A stretch of DNA of 27,905 nucleotides. It comes from DYEP01 sp040755615 (lineage in GTDB: Bacteria; Bacillota; Sulfobacillia; DUSP01; DYEP01). Each line of letters starts with the position of its first letter. Within the stretch, counting starts at the first letter, position 1. Of the stretch, positions 5,527-13,970 are shown one piece after another. The DNA lies in assembly GCA_040755615.1 (NCBI GenBank), contig JBFMAL010000034.1, positions 1 to 27,905 on the forward strand, written 5' to 3'. Both the position numbers and the translations under genes were made by a program. The notes beneath the pieces were generated by a model. That model worked only from the letters and a program-made list of their open reading frames with translations. It searched no databases and was not told the origin of the DNA.

Positions 5527-8163
5527 TCAGTTGTTCAGCATGCGGATACGGTTCTGGAGCCGCCTGACCCGTTCTTGGTTCTCGCTGAGCCTCTTGCGCT
5601 CCTTTTCCACTACCTCTTCGGGCGCCCGCCGAACGAAATCCGGGTTAGCCAGTTTCACCCGGCTTCGCTCCAGGTCTGCCTCTGCCTCGGATAGGCTCTT
5701 CTGCAATCTGGCCAGTTCCTTCTCTAGATCGAGCAGTCCTTCAAGAGGCAGGTACACTTCGGCCGAGGGAACCACCGTCGCAAGTGCCGTTTTGGGTCTT
5801 GCCATATCGGTACCGGTGTCCAGGGGCTCCGCACGGCCTAACGCGGTAATGTACTCGGCAGATTCTCTGACCGCCCTGGCACGCTCATCAGAAACCGGTC
5901 TTATTACTACCCTTGTCGTCTTTGTGGGGGGTACTCCTACTTCCGCCCGCATATTCCTTATCGCACGTACTACATCCATGACCACTCTCATCCTGTCTTC
6001 GGCACCCTCGTCCAGGTAGGGCTGCTCCATCTCGGGCCAGGGCGCCTTCACAAGGGTGTTCCCCTCGTGCGGTATTGCCTGCCAGATCTCCTCGCTGATG
6101 AACGGCATGAACGGATGCAGTAGCCTGAGCACTCTCTCCAGTACATACCAAAGCGTATACTTGGTCGCGTATATCCTGTCCTCGCTTGAATTGCCGTACA
6201 GCGTGACCTTGGTCAGTTCGATGTACCAGTCGCAATACTCGTCCCAGATGAAGTCGTACAGCGCTCTAGCAGCCTCTCCCAGCTCGTACTCCTCGATGAA
6301 CGCAGTTATCTCCTGGATGCGCCGGTGGAGCCTCGAGAGGATCCATCTGTCAGCGAGCGAAAGCGCACATGGAGGTTCTGTAGGCTGGAAATCCCCGAGG
6401 TTCATCTGGACGAACCGGGCAGCGTTCCACAGCTTGTTCGCGAAGTTCCGGCTCGCCTCCGCTCTCTCCCAGTAGAAACGCATGTCGTTCCCTGGGGTAT
6501 TGCCTGTAATGAGTGTGAACCTCAGCGTATCCGCCCCGTAGTTTTCTATCACATCCAGCGGGTCAATACCGTTGCCCAGCGACTTGGACATCTTCCTGCC
6601 CTCGGAATCCCTTACAAGCCCGTGAATCAGCACATCCTTGAAGGGGATATCGTTCATGAACTCAAGGGATGTGAAGATCATCCGGGCTACCCAGAAGAAT
6701 ATGATGTCATACCCTGTGACCAGTACCGATGTGGGAAAGAAGTATTCGAGGTCGGCGGTGCTGTCGGGCCACCCCATGGTTGAGAAGGGCCAGAGAGCAG
6801 ATGAAAACCACGTGTCCAGCACGTCCTCATCCTGTTGGAGACGGCCGCCTCCGCACTTTGTACACGCCACAGGGTCTTCCTTTGCCACTATGACTTCACC
6901 GCATTCCTGGCAATACCATGCGGGTATGCGATGTCCCCACCATATTTGCCTGGAAATACACCAGTCCCGGATGTTTTCGAGCCAGGTCAAGTAGATCTTT
7001 GAGAATCTTTCGGGAACAAACCTGATCCTGCCATCAAGCACTGCTTCCATCGCCGGTTTGGCCAGGGGCTTCATTCTTACAAACCATTGTTTTGACAAGA
7101 GCGGCTCGATGACTGACGAGCACCTGTAGCAGTGACCCACGGACTTTGAATGAGCCTCCGTCTTCACAAGGTAACCCTGTCGCTTGAGGTCTTCCACCAG
7201 TTTACGCCTGCACTCAAACCTGTCAAGCCCACTGTATGGCCCGGCTTCTTCCGTCATTATGCCATCCGGACCGATTACGGTGATGGATGACAGGTGATGT
7301 CTCTTTCCAATATCGAAGTCGTTAGGATCGTGAGCGGGAGTGACCTTGACTGCACCCGAACCGAACTCAGGATCTACATAGTCGTCTGCGATGATGGGTA
7401 TGCGTCTCCCCAGCACCGGCAAGAGCGCGTATGAACCCACCAGATGCGTGTATCTAGCGTCATCAGGGTGTACCGCTACTGCAGTATCTCCCAGAATGGT
7501 CTCCGGCCTGGTGGTGGCGACCACGATGTCACCGTTGCCTGATTCAAGGGGGTACCTAACATACCACAGCTGACCGCAATCCTCTTCGTGCTCCACTTCT
7601 ATATCTGACAGCGCAGTACCGCATTCGGGACACCAGTTGATGATGTAATCGCCCCGGTAGATCAGTCCCTTCTCGTAAAGGCGTACGAACACTTCCCGTA
7701 CTGCCCGGGAGCAACCTGCATCCATGGTGAAACGCAGCCTGGACCAATCACAGGATGCGCCAAGTCTCTGCAGCTGGAGCAGGATCTTGTTCCCGTATTT
7801 CTCCTTCCACTTCCACACTAGTTCGACAAACTTCTCACGTCCCAGATCGTACCTACTCTTTCCTTCTTCGGCGAGGCTTTCCTCCACCACGTGCTGCGTG
7901 GCGATGCCCGCGTGATCTGTACCTGGCAGCCACAGCGTCTCAAAACCCCTCATCCGCTTGTACCGGATCAGTATGTCCTGGATGGTATTGTCTAGTGCAT
8001 GCCCCATGTGCAGCGATCCGGTTACGTTGGGGGGCGGGATCACAATGCTGAACGGGACCTTCGAAGCGTCCGGTTTCGCCTTGAAAACCTCCTGCCGAAG
8101 CCAGTATTCATACCATTTGTTTTCTACAAGACTCGGGTCGTACACTTTCGGGATCTCTGCCAT
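5527..8163 (-). CDS. valS: Valyl-tRNA synthetase
   Basis: This 878-residue class I synthetase charges tRNA-Val with valine in the cytoplasm. The HIGH motif is seen as P-P-P-N-V-T-G-S-L-H-M-G-H-A near residue 45 and the KMSKS motif as G-R-K-M-S-K-S-L-G-N in the second half. Between them lie the connective editing domain and zinc-like cysteine pairs (W-C-P-E-C, Y-R-C-S-S, C-Q-E-C, C-T-K-C), plus the family string W-C-I-S-R-Q-I-W-W-G-H-R-I-P. The C-terminus ends in the coiled-coil arm typical of ValRS (about 65 Glu/Arg/Lys-rich residues). The ATG at 8163 is chosen because GGGGAGGT precedes it by 9 bp and the family begins there; the in-frame TTG at 8193 lies in the leader terminator. Expression is controlled by the T-box leader upstream. 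Confidence 0.98.
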   Translation of the reverse strand: MAEIPKVYDPSLVENKWYEYWLRQEVFKAKPDASKVPFSIVIPPPNVTGSLHMGHALDNTIQDILIRYKRMRGFETLWLPGTDHAGIATQHVVEESLAEEGKSRYDLGREKFVELVWKWKEKYGNKILLQLQRLGASCDWSRLRFTMDAGCSRAVREVFVRLYEKGLIYRGDYIINWCPECGTALSDIEVEHEEDCGQLWYVRYPLESGNGDIVVATTRPETILGDTAVAVHPDDARYTHLVGSYALLPVLGRRIPIIADDYVDPEFGSGAVKVTPAHDPNDFDIGKRHHLSSITVIGPDGIMTEEAGPYSGLDRFECRRKLVEDLKRQGYLVKTEAHSKSVGHCYRCSSVIEPLLSKQWFVRMKPLAKPAMEAVLDGRIRFVPERFSKIYLTWLENIRDWCISRQIWWGHRIPAWYCQECGEVIVAKEDPVACTKCGGGRLQQDEDVLDTWFSSALWPFSTMGWPDSTADLEYFFPTSVLVTGYDIIFFWVARMIFTSLEFMNDIPFKDVLIHGLVRDSEGRKMSKSLGNGIDPLDVIENYGADTLRFTLITGNTPGNDMRFYWERAEASRNFANKLWNAARFVQMNLGDFQPTEPPCALSLADRWILSRLHRRIQEITAFIEEYELGEAARALYDFIWDEYCDWYIELTKVTLYGNSSEDRIYATKYTLWYVLERVLRLLHPFMPFISEEIWQAIPHEGNTLVKAPWPEMEQPYLDEGAEDRMRVVMDVVRAIRNMRAEVGVPPTKTTRVVIRPVSDERARAVRESAEYITALGRAEPLDTGTDMARPKTALATVVPSAEVYLPLEGLLDLEKELARLQKSLSEAEADLERSRVKLANPDFVRRAPEEVVEKERKRLSENQERVRRLQNRIRMLNN

Positions 8164-8190
8164 AAAACATCTACCTCCCCTGGAATAGAC

Positions 8191-8431
8191 CAAAAGCCTC
8201 TGTCGCCAAAAAGGGCGAAAGAGGCTCTTCGCGGTACCACCTTAGTTCTCGCACCAAAGAATGATGCGACTCTCGGGCTCTTAACGGGAGCCAAACGCCC
8301 CGCCCTACTCTTACTTCAGGCGGGAAACTCACAGGCGACCTTCGTGCTGTGCTGCTCCAGGAGCCTCTCACCCGGTGGACCCCATTCTCTGAGGAGCGCT
8401 TTCAGCACTACTCCTCCTGATCATCATTGTT
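8191..8431 (-). promoter_or_regulatory. T-box leader of valS, specifier GUC
   Basis: The minus strand carries the T-box sequence AAGGTGGTACCGCG (8230-8243), followed by a terminator whose arms are 8220-8226 and 8195-8201 (AGCCTCT/AGAGGCT, with GGCGA/TCGCC inside) and then TTTT. Upstream is a long Stem I with a GAAGGTCGCC stretch whose GTC (8337-8339) fits the specifier position for valine. Uncharged tRNA-Val should stabilise the antiterminator and raise valS transcription. Confidence 0.9.
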
Positions 8432-8437
8432 GGAACA

Positions 8438-8466
8438 ATAATACTATCTTGATGTGATGGTGTCAA
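8438..8466 (-). promoter_or_regulatory. Promoter of valS
   Basis: On the minus strand, TTGACA (8461-8466), 17 bp and TATTAT (8438-8443). It lies about 30 bp after the aldolase stop codon, so valS is transcribed independently even though the genes are adjacent. Confidence 0.85.
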
Positions 8467-8497
8467 GTAAGCGCTCTTGCCCGGTGCCTTTGCGCAT

Positions 8498-9319
8498 CTA
8501 AGTCCCGCCGCGCATCAGTGCGATCTTCGCGCGCACCACCTCGACAACACGCTCCCTCGCCCGGCCGAGCACCTTTCTAGGGTCGTCTCCAGAAACCTCG
8601 CGCACGCCTTCAAGCCAGGCGAGTTTGAGCTCGGTGGCGACGTTGATCTTCTTGACCCCGCACCTCACTGCCTCTGTCACGGCTTCGTCCGGGAGGCCTG
8701 ATGCACCGTGAAGCACCAGGTGGGCATCACTTACCTCGTGCAGCCGCCGGAGCCGTTGAAAGTCTAGTTTCGGCTTACCTCTGTATAAACCGTGCGCTGT
8801 CCCGACCGCCACGGCGAGAGCGTCCACCCCCGTCTGTTCTACAAACCAGCGGGCTTCATCCGGATCGGTAAAAGTCGAGACGTCCGACGACACGTCATCT
8901 TCAGTACCGCCAATGCGTCCCAGCTCCGCTTCGACCGAAATGCCCCGGGCATGGGCCTTCCTGACGACCTCACGAGTAACTCTTATGTTCTCCTCAAGGG
9001 TGAGCCTTGAGGCGTCTATCATCACCGACGTGAATCCGAGACCGAAAGCCTGCTCTATCTGACCGATATCCGTGCAGTGGTCCAGGTGAATAGCCACAGG
9101 CGTGGATACACGCCTGGCAAGTTCAGGGGCCAGTGCCGAGAATACAGCCGTACCGATGAAGATCAGCGCGCTCCAGGAAACCTGCAAGATGCACGGCGCC
9201 TGTTCCCGCTCGGCAGCAGTAAGAATGTCGGGGATCATGTCTGGGGTAGACGCGTTGAAGGCGCCCACAGCGTAGCCTTCTGCTCGATCCAGGAGATCCT
9301 TCATGGTGACAAGTGACAT
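8498..9319 (-). CDS. Class II fructose/tagatose-bisphosphate aldolase family
   Basis: This zinc-dependent aldolase has 273 residues. Seen motifs are H-L-D-H-C-T-D (first zinc histidine and catalytic Asp), E-A-E-L-G-R-I-G-G-T-E-D-D (the family's glutamate loop), V-G-T-A-H-G (zinc His) and V-L-H-G-A-S-G (zinc His and phosphate loop), then K-K-I-N-V-A-T-E. Members split fructose-1,6- or tagatose-1,6-bisphosphate, or a related ketose phosphate, in the cytoplasm. The family normally begins M-x-L-V-x-M-K, which matches the ATG at 9319; an in-frame TTG at 9349 has a better ribosome site (AAAGGAG, 4-nt gap) and would add ten residues, so the start is uncertain. The protein is somewhat shorter than glycolytic FbaA, so a specialised aldolase of sugar or inositol metabolism is possible. 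Confidence 0.88.
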   Translation of the reverse strand: MSLVTMKDLLDRAEGYAVGAFNASTPDMIPDILTAAEREQAPCILQVSWSALIFIGTAVFSALAPELARRVSTPVAIHLDHCTDIGQIEQAFGLGFTSVMIDASRLTLEENIRVTREVVRKAHARGISVEAELGRIGGTEDDVSSDVSTFTDPDEARWFVEQTGVDALAVAVGTAHGLYRGKPKLDFQRLRRLHEVSDAHLVLHGASGLPDEAVTEAVRCGVKKINVATELKLAWLEGVREVSGDDPRKVLGRARERVVEVVRAKIALMRGGT

Positions 9320-9464
9320 AGTTTGTGCCCACCCGTGGACAGAGGGCAATTCTCTCCTTTCAGAAAACCTTGCAGATGTATGGGTACCCCGTCAAGGAGC
9401 ATCTTATCCTATGTATTTCCATATTGCCTTCGATGTTCCTTCATAAGAAATGAACAGCGGGCAG

Positions 9465-9947
9465 TCAGACCGCCCGTCTTATTGTCATAAGTACCATGTC
9501 CCTGAAATCTTCGCTCCGCCGTTTTCCCGCGTAAAGTACAGCTTCCTTTCTGAAGCCACATTTTAAATAGCATTTTATGGCTCTGACATTCTCGGTATAT
9601 ACCCTGAGATAGATTTGGTCGAGCTCACTATTTTTAAACGTGTGGTTAAGAAACGTTCTGATCGCGTCAGAACCATAGCCCTTTCCTCGAAACTCGCTCT
9701 TACCTATACACACCCTCAGTTCTGCGGTCTTTTGCCTCCAAGATATATGTTCAAGTCCTATGTAGCCTATCAACTGACCATCAAGGGATTCTATTGCGTA
9801 CATCATGCTGAGCTGGTGCCTACCAATTCTGTCCCACTCAGGTTTTCCGAACCACCGTGCTATTTCATTGTCTTGATCCCAGCAAAGTATCTGATCCCAG
9901 TCTCCTCTGCATATTGGTCTTAACTTAGTGTGATTACCCTGTATCAA
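9465..9947 (-). CDS. GNAT-family N-acetyltransferase (RimJ/RimL-like)
   Basis: The protein is about 160 residues with the GNAT acetyl-CoA loop F-R-G-K-G-Y-G-S-D-A-I, a preceding 'LIGYIGLEHIS...AELRVCIG' strand pair, and the terminal 'YTENVRAIKCYLKCGFRKE', all typical of RimJ/RimL-type acetyltransferases. The substrate could be a protein N-terminus, an antibiotic or a small amine. I start at the TTG at 9947 because AAAGGAG lies 9 bp upstream and the family begins there; an in-frame ATG at 9992 without a ribosome site would add 15 residues. The gene is visibly A+T-richer than its neighbours, suggesting recent acquisition, and it stands alone between the ddl-like terminator and the aldolase. Confidence 0.85.
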   Translation of the reverse strand: MIQGNHTKLRPICRGDWDQILCWDQDNEIARWFGKPEWDRIGRHQLSMMYAIESLDGQLIGYIGLEHISWRQKTAELRVCIGKSEFRGKGYGSDAIRTFLNHTFKNSELDQIYLRVYTENVRAIKCYLKCGFRKEAVLYAGKRRSEDFRDMVLMTIRRAV

Positions 9948-10033
9948 GAGCCACATCTCCTTTATCGCAGAGGTTTTTGAATGTAGATTCATTCGACAGG
10001 AATACAGGGCATCCTTTATGTAAATTAAGGATT

Positions 10034-10058
10034 GGGGCGGCCCTATCTGGGCCGCCCC
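10034..10058 (-). terminator. Terminator overlapping the ddl-like stop codon
   Basis: GGGGCGGCCC and GGGCCGCCCC (10049-10058 and 10034-10043) form a perfect 10-bp GC stem with a five-base loop. The TAG stop of the ligase gene (10043-10045) lies at the stem-loop junction. The downstream T-tract is poor (AATCCTTAATTT). Confidence 0.65.
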
Positions 10059-11107
10059 TCGTTCAATCGCAATGTCAGGCGGTTTGTGTTACTCAGTATA
10101 TGGTCTGACGGCGGCAGACCGTATCTTTGCAGGGTATAGTTCAATATGGCATTGATCAACATGTTATACGAAAGCCCAGCGACCGCGGCCATGCGCGGCA
10201 GGTCGGAAGACTTCGGGCAAAGGCCGGGAAGCGGGTTGATCTCCAGCACATAGGGTTGGCCCTCGGCCGAAAGTCTTATGTCTAGCCGCGCCACGTCCAC
10301 ACAGCCGACCGCACAGTACGCCCTGTACGCGACGTCATACAATAGGGTTGCGGTCTCTTCGCTTATCGGAGCCGGGCACAGGAAATACTTGTCTTCATAC
10401 CATTCAGTCTTGAACTGACGCGTGTAGATCCCTTTGTGCTCCTCGGGTACTTCGTTAAAGCAGATCTCCCCGATGGGCAGCATATACGGGCTGTCATTGC
10501 CCAGTATGCCGACAGTAAACTCCCTGCCTTCAACGAACTCCTCAACAAGAGCGTCCTGTTTGTATAGTCTGTGGATGACTTCAACCTGTCTTGCGAGCTC
10601 TAGTTCGGTTTTGACTTTTGATGCCGGGGTAATACCTTTGCTGGAACCTTCATGAGCCGGCTTGACAAAAAGCGGGTAATTGAGGTCAAGGTCAGGTATA
10701 CCTTTGCCCTGGGGCACAGTAACGAAACGGGGAGTGGGTACTCCATGGTACTGAAGCAGTTTCTTCGTAACGGGCTTATCCAGCGCCACGGCAAGCGTTA
10801 GCACGCCTGAGCCGGTATAGGGAATACCCAGCATATCTAGCATTGCAGGCATTTGTGATTCGCGGGAGGGTCCTCTTCTTCCTTCGGCGATGTTCATCGC
10901 CACGTCGATCCGGGTGTTCCGAAGTTTTGCATACGCGTCGAGATCGGCTTCTATGGGAATGACTTCGTGTCCTGCCCAGATCAACGCTTGCGTAATAGCG
11001 GCTATTGTTTCTTCACTGTCGAGTTCGGCATCCGCGTCTGGAGGTTCCTCCTCTTCCTGGGGTCTTTCGGTCTTCAGGTTATACAGTAACCCCACTCTCA
11101 AGCTCAT
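10043..11107 (-). CDS. D-alanine-D-alanine ligase-like ATP-grasp protein
   Basis: This 354-residue ATP-grasp enzyme is related to Ddl, which joins two D-alanines for peptidoglycan. It has the N-terminal domain with N-I-A-E-G-x-x-G-x-x-R-E-S-Q (about 73-86), then 'LGIPYTGSG', 'LDKPVTKKLL', the central ATP-grasp strand 'YPLFVKPAHEGSSKGI' and the metal/ATP site E-I-N-P-L-P-G-L. The insertion of Glu/Asp-rich residues near 17-31 (RPQEEEEPPDADAELD) is unusual for housekeeping Ddl, and the N-I-A-E-G subgroup is often annotated only as Ddl-like, so a different amino-acid ligase is possible. A GGAGGAG site lies 14 bp upstream of the ATG. It has its own consensus promoter and is not part of a mur operon here. 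Confidence 0.82.
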   Translation of the reverse strand: MSLRVGLLYNLKTERPQEEEEPPDADAELDSEETIAAITQALIWAGHEVIPIEADLDAYAKLRNTRIDVAMNIAEGRRGPSRESQMPAMLDMLGIPYTGSGVLTLAVALDKPVTKKLLQYHGVPTPRFVTVPQGKGIPDLDLNYPLFVKPAHEGSSKGITPASKVKTELELARQVEVIHRLYKQDALVEEFVEGREFTVGILGNDSPYMLPIGEICFNEVPEEHKGIYTRQFKTEWYEDKYFLCPAPISEETATLLYDVAYRAYCAVGCVDVARLDIRLSAEGQPYVLEINPLPGLCPKSSDLPRMAAVAGLSYNMLINAILNYTLQRYGLPPSDHILSNTNRLTLRLNEGRPR

Positions 11108-11169
11108 CTGTTCTCATCAGTCTCCTCCTTCGAGTATTCACCGGCGGCTACCCGCTGAATGTCAACACA

Positions 11170-11197
11170 ATTATAGCACCGGCACACTTGCTGTCAA
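11170..11197 (-). promoter_or_regulatory. Promoter of the ddl-like gene
   Basis: On the minus strand, a perfect TTGACA (11192-11197), 16 bp and a perfect TATAAT (11170-11175). This is one of the strongest promoters in the window. Confidence 0.85.
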
Positions 11198-11224
11198 TTG
11201 AGATTCTTCTATTGCGTATTGACG

Positions 11225-11249
11225 AAAACGGACCCCGACTTCGGGGTCC
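11225..11249 (-). terminator. Intrinsic terminator of lonA
   Basis: GGACCCCGA and TCGGGGTCC (11230-11249) form a tight hairpin followed on the minus strand by GTTTTCG. It lies just after the lonA stop. Confidence 0.85.
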
Positions 11250-11257
11250 TGATTTCC

Positions 11258-13693
11258 CTAGCTGCCTGGATGGTTATCTGTCACCGGATACTCGATGCTC
11301 GTACTTGGTATGGTCATGGCGCCCAGAGGCACAGTGTTCTTCTTTGGCCTACCTTTCGACCTCCTGACCGGCCTTTCCAGCGCATATTCTAACACTTCGT
11401 CGATATGCTCAACAAACCTGATTTCAATCTCACGGCGTACGTTCTGGGGGATGTCGTCAGCCTCCTTCAAGTTTTCCCTGGGGAGGATCATCCTTTTCAC
11501 GCCTGCCCTGTGAGCAGCCAGAACTTTTTCCTTTATGCCTCCCACCGATAGGACCTTTCCCCTCAGTGTGATCTCGCCAGTCATTGCCACGTCATGATAT
11601 ACCGGGGTGCCTGACAGCGCGGATACCATTGCAGTCGTCATGGTGATCCCTGCAGAAGGTCCGTCCTTTGGAATGGCGCCCTCAGGAATGTGAATGTGTA
11701 TGTCATATTTCTCGTTGAAATCTTCGTCCACACCAAGTTTTCTGGCATTGGCCCGGATGTAGCTGTATCCCGCCTGTGCAGACTCCTTCATGACATCACC
11801 GAGCTTGCCGGTAAGGATCAGCTGGCCCTTGCCCTTCATTAGGTTCACTTCGATGGGCATCACGTCGCCACCGGATTCCGTCACAGCGACGCCCACTGCC
11901 ACACCCACTTCGTTATTCGCCTGAGTTACACCGTAGCGGTATTTAGGTCGGCCCAGATATCTATTGAGCGACTGCACCGTCACTCTCACGCGACCGGAAT
12001 GCTTCTTAACCACTTCAGTTGCGATCTTTCTGCATATGGCAGCGATTTCCCGCTCAAGGTTGCGCACTCCCGCTTCCCTCGTATACCTCCTGATCACGGA
12101 GTAAATCGCATTTTCGGAAATGATCACATCTGAAGCGGATAATCCATGCTCTTTTACCTGCTTGGGTACTAAAAACTTCTGGGCGATCTTCACCTTTTCA
12201 TCCTCGGTATACCCGGGGATGTAGATTGTCTCCATCCTGTCCAGAAGCGGTCTTGGTATGGAATAAGTTGTGTTGGCGGTAGTGATGAACATAACTCTTG
12301 ACAAGTCAAAAGGCATCTCGATATAGTGATCGCTGAATGCCGAATTCTGCTCCGGATCCAGTACTTCAAGAAGGGCGGAAGCAGGGTCTCCCCGGAAGTC
12401 GGAGGTCAGCTTGTCGATCTCGTCCATGAGGAACACGGGGTTCTTGGACCCGGCCTGTTTCATGCCCTGTATGATCCTGCCAGGCAGCGCACCGACATAA
12501 GTGCGCCTGTGACCTCTGATCTCTGCCTCATCCCGGACGCCCCCGAGGGAGATCCTTACAAACTTCCTTCCGAGCGCTCTGGCAATTGAACGCGCGAGCG
12601 AGGTCTTGCCAACTCCGGGCGGGCCCACAAAACACAATATGGGGCCTTTCATGCTGCTCACCAGTTGCCGGACAGCCAGGTATTCGATAATGCGTTCCTT
12701 GACCTTGTCCAGGCCGTAATGGTCTTCGTCGAGTATCCGCTGGGCAACGTTCAGGTCGAGACAATCCGTAGTCTCGTGCTGCCAGGGGATGGCGAGGATC
12801 CACTCGATATAGGTGCGTGATACCACCGCCTCCGCCGACATAGAGGGCATCTTCTCGAATCGGTCGATTTCACGCAGTACACGCTCCTCGACTTCTTCCG
12901 GGAGGCGGGCCTCCTTAACCTTCTCTCTGAACTCTTCTGCCTCCGTTGCACCCCTGTCGTCTCTATCCCCTAGTTCCTTCTGGATAGCCTTCATCTGCTC
13001 ACGCAGGTAATATTCTTTTTGGGTACGTTCTATTTGCTTTCTCACACGAACGTTGATCTTTTTCTCCAGCTCGAGTACTTCCGTCTCTCTGTTTAACAGC
13101 GAAAACACCTTCTCAAGCCGGTCCTTGATATATACCAGGTTGAGTATATCCTGTTTTTCTTCCACTTTTATCGGCAGCTGCGTGGCTATGGTATCCGCTA
13201 GCCTGCCCGGGTGTTTGATACCGACCACGGTCGCCAGCGCCTCCGCCGGGATTTTCTTACTGACCTTGACGTACTGCTCATACTGATGAACCAGCGTTCT
13301 CATCAGCGCCTCAATTTCACTGGTTCTTCGTTCGTCATCATGCAGCTCCTGTACCTCGACAGAAAAGTGCGGCTCAAGTCTCACGAAACGCACAGTCCTA
13401 CCCCGGCAAATACCTTCAACAACAACCCTTATGGTACCACCGGGCAGTCTGGCGATCTGCTTGATCTCTGCCACGGTGCCTGTATCAAAGATGTCATCGG
13501 GGGAAGGTTCATCTATTTTAACCTGCTTCTGTGTGGCCAAAAAGATCTTGTGGTCGCGGTTCATCGCTTCTTCCAGCGCTCGGACCGATTTTTCTCTTCC
13601 TACTTCAAGAGGAACTATCGTGGAGGGAAACACTACCATGCCTCTGAGTGGGAGTAGCGGAACCTCCCTGATTCCGTACGGCTTCTCCACCAT
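11258..13693 (-). CDS. lon: ATP-dependent protease Lon (LonA)
   Basis: This 811-residue LonA is of the usual length. The N-terminal substrate-binding domain begins with 'VPLLPLRGMVVFPSTIVPLEVGR', followed by a coiled-coil stretch, an AAA+ module with Walker A G-P-P-G-V-G-K-T (357-364) and Walker B F-L-M-D-E-I-D (421-427), and the C-terminal Ser-Lys protease with S680 in P-K-D-G-P-S-A-G and K723 in G-G-I-K-E-K. It degrades damaged and regulatory proteins in the cytoplasm. The ATG follows GGAGGTGA by 8 bp. It lies downstream of lonB but behind a strong terminator, so it probably has its own promoter in the 190-bp gap, where I could not fix a clear consensus; no CIRCE element was seen. Confidence 0.98.
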   Translation of the reverse strand: MVEKPYGIREVPLLPLRGMVVFPSTIVPLEVGREKSVRALEEAMNRDHKIFLATQKQVKIDEPSPDDIFDTGTVAEIKQIARLPGGTIRVVVEGICRGRTVRFVRLEPHFSVEVQELHDDERRTSEIEALMRTLVHQYEQYVKVSKKIPAEALATVVGIKHPGRLADTIATQLPIKVEEKQDILNLVYIKDRLEKVFSLLNRETEVLELEKKINVRVRKQIERTQKEYYLREQMKAIQKELGDRDDRGATEAEEFREKVKEARLPEEVEERVLREIDRFEKMPSMSAEAVVSRTYIEWILAIPWQHETTDCLDLNVAQRILDEDHYGLDKVKERIIEYLAVRQLVSSMKGPILCFVGPPGVGKTSLARSIARALGRKFVRISLGGVRDEAEIRGHRRTYVGALPGRIIQGMKQAGSKNPVFLMDEIDKLTSDFRGDPASALLEVLDPEQNSAFSDHYIEMPFDLSRVMFITTANTTYSIPRPLLDRMETIYIPGYTEDEKVKIAQKFLVPKQVKEHGLSASDVIISENAIYSVIRRYTREAGVRNLEREIAAICRKIATEVVKKHSGRVRVTVQSLNRYLGRPKYRYGVTQANNEVGVAVGVAVTESGGDVMPIEVNLMKGKGQLILTGKLGDVMKESAQAGYSYIRANARKLGVDEDFNEKYDIHIHIPEGAIPKDGPSAGITMTTAMVSALSGTPVYHDVAMTGEITLRGKVLSVGGIKEKVLAAHRAGVKRMILPRENLKEADDIPQNVRREIEIRFVEHIDEVLEYALERPVRRSKGRPKKNTVPLGAMTIPSTSIEYPVTDNHPGS

Positions 13694-13887
13694 TCCTCGT
13701 CACCTCCTCCGGGTCTCCCTGGATCTTCGCCCAGTATGACCAAAACGGCTATAACCAGCCGCACCGATATATTCTACTTGGTGTTCAGCTATTCCTCCCG
13801 GGCTTGACCTGGAGCATTTTGCCTGTATAAGCAACAAGTTTGGTATATATTACAATAATCAGCTGTATAAGGTGCACGACCAAATAG

Positions 13888-13940
13888 AAAAATGCCCGGC
13901 GGTTATCCGAGGGCCCGTTAAGGGCACCTCGTCGCCGGGC
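13888..13940 (-). terminator. Terminator of lonB
   Basis: GCCCGGCG (13933-13940) and CGCCGGGC (13894-13901) pair around an inner hairpin, followed by ATTTTTCT on the minus strand. A second hairpin (CCGGCGGCT/AGCCGTCGG, 13945-13967) lies between it and the lonB stop. Confidence 0.85.
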
Positions 13941-13970
13941 ACAACCGACGGCTCCGGAAGCCGCCGGAAC

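Noticed and set aside
13694..13887. CIRCE or CtsR operator upstream of lonA
   Set aside because: The TTAGCACTC-N9-GAGTGCTAA and GGTCAAA-NNN-GGTCAAA patterns are not present; only a single GGTCAAG occurs.
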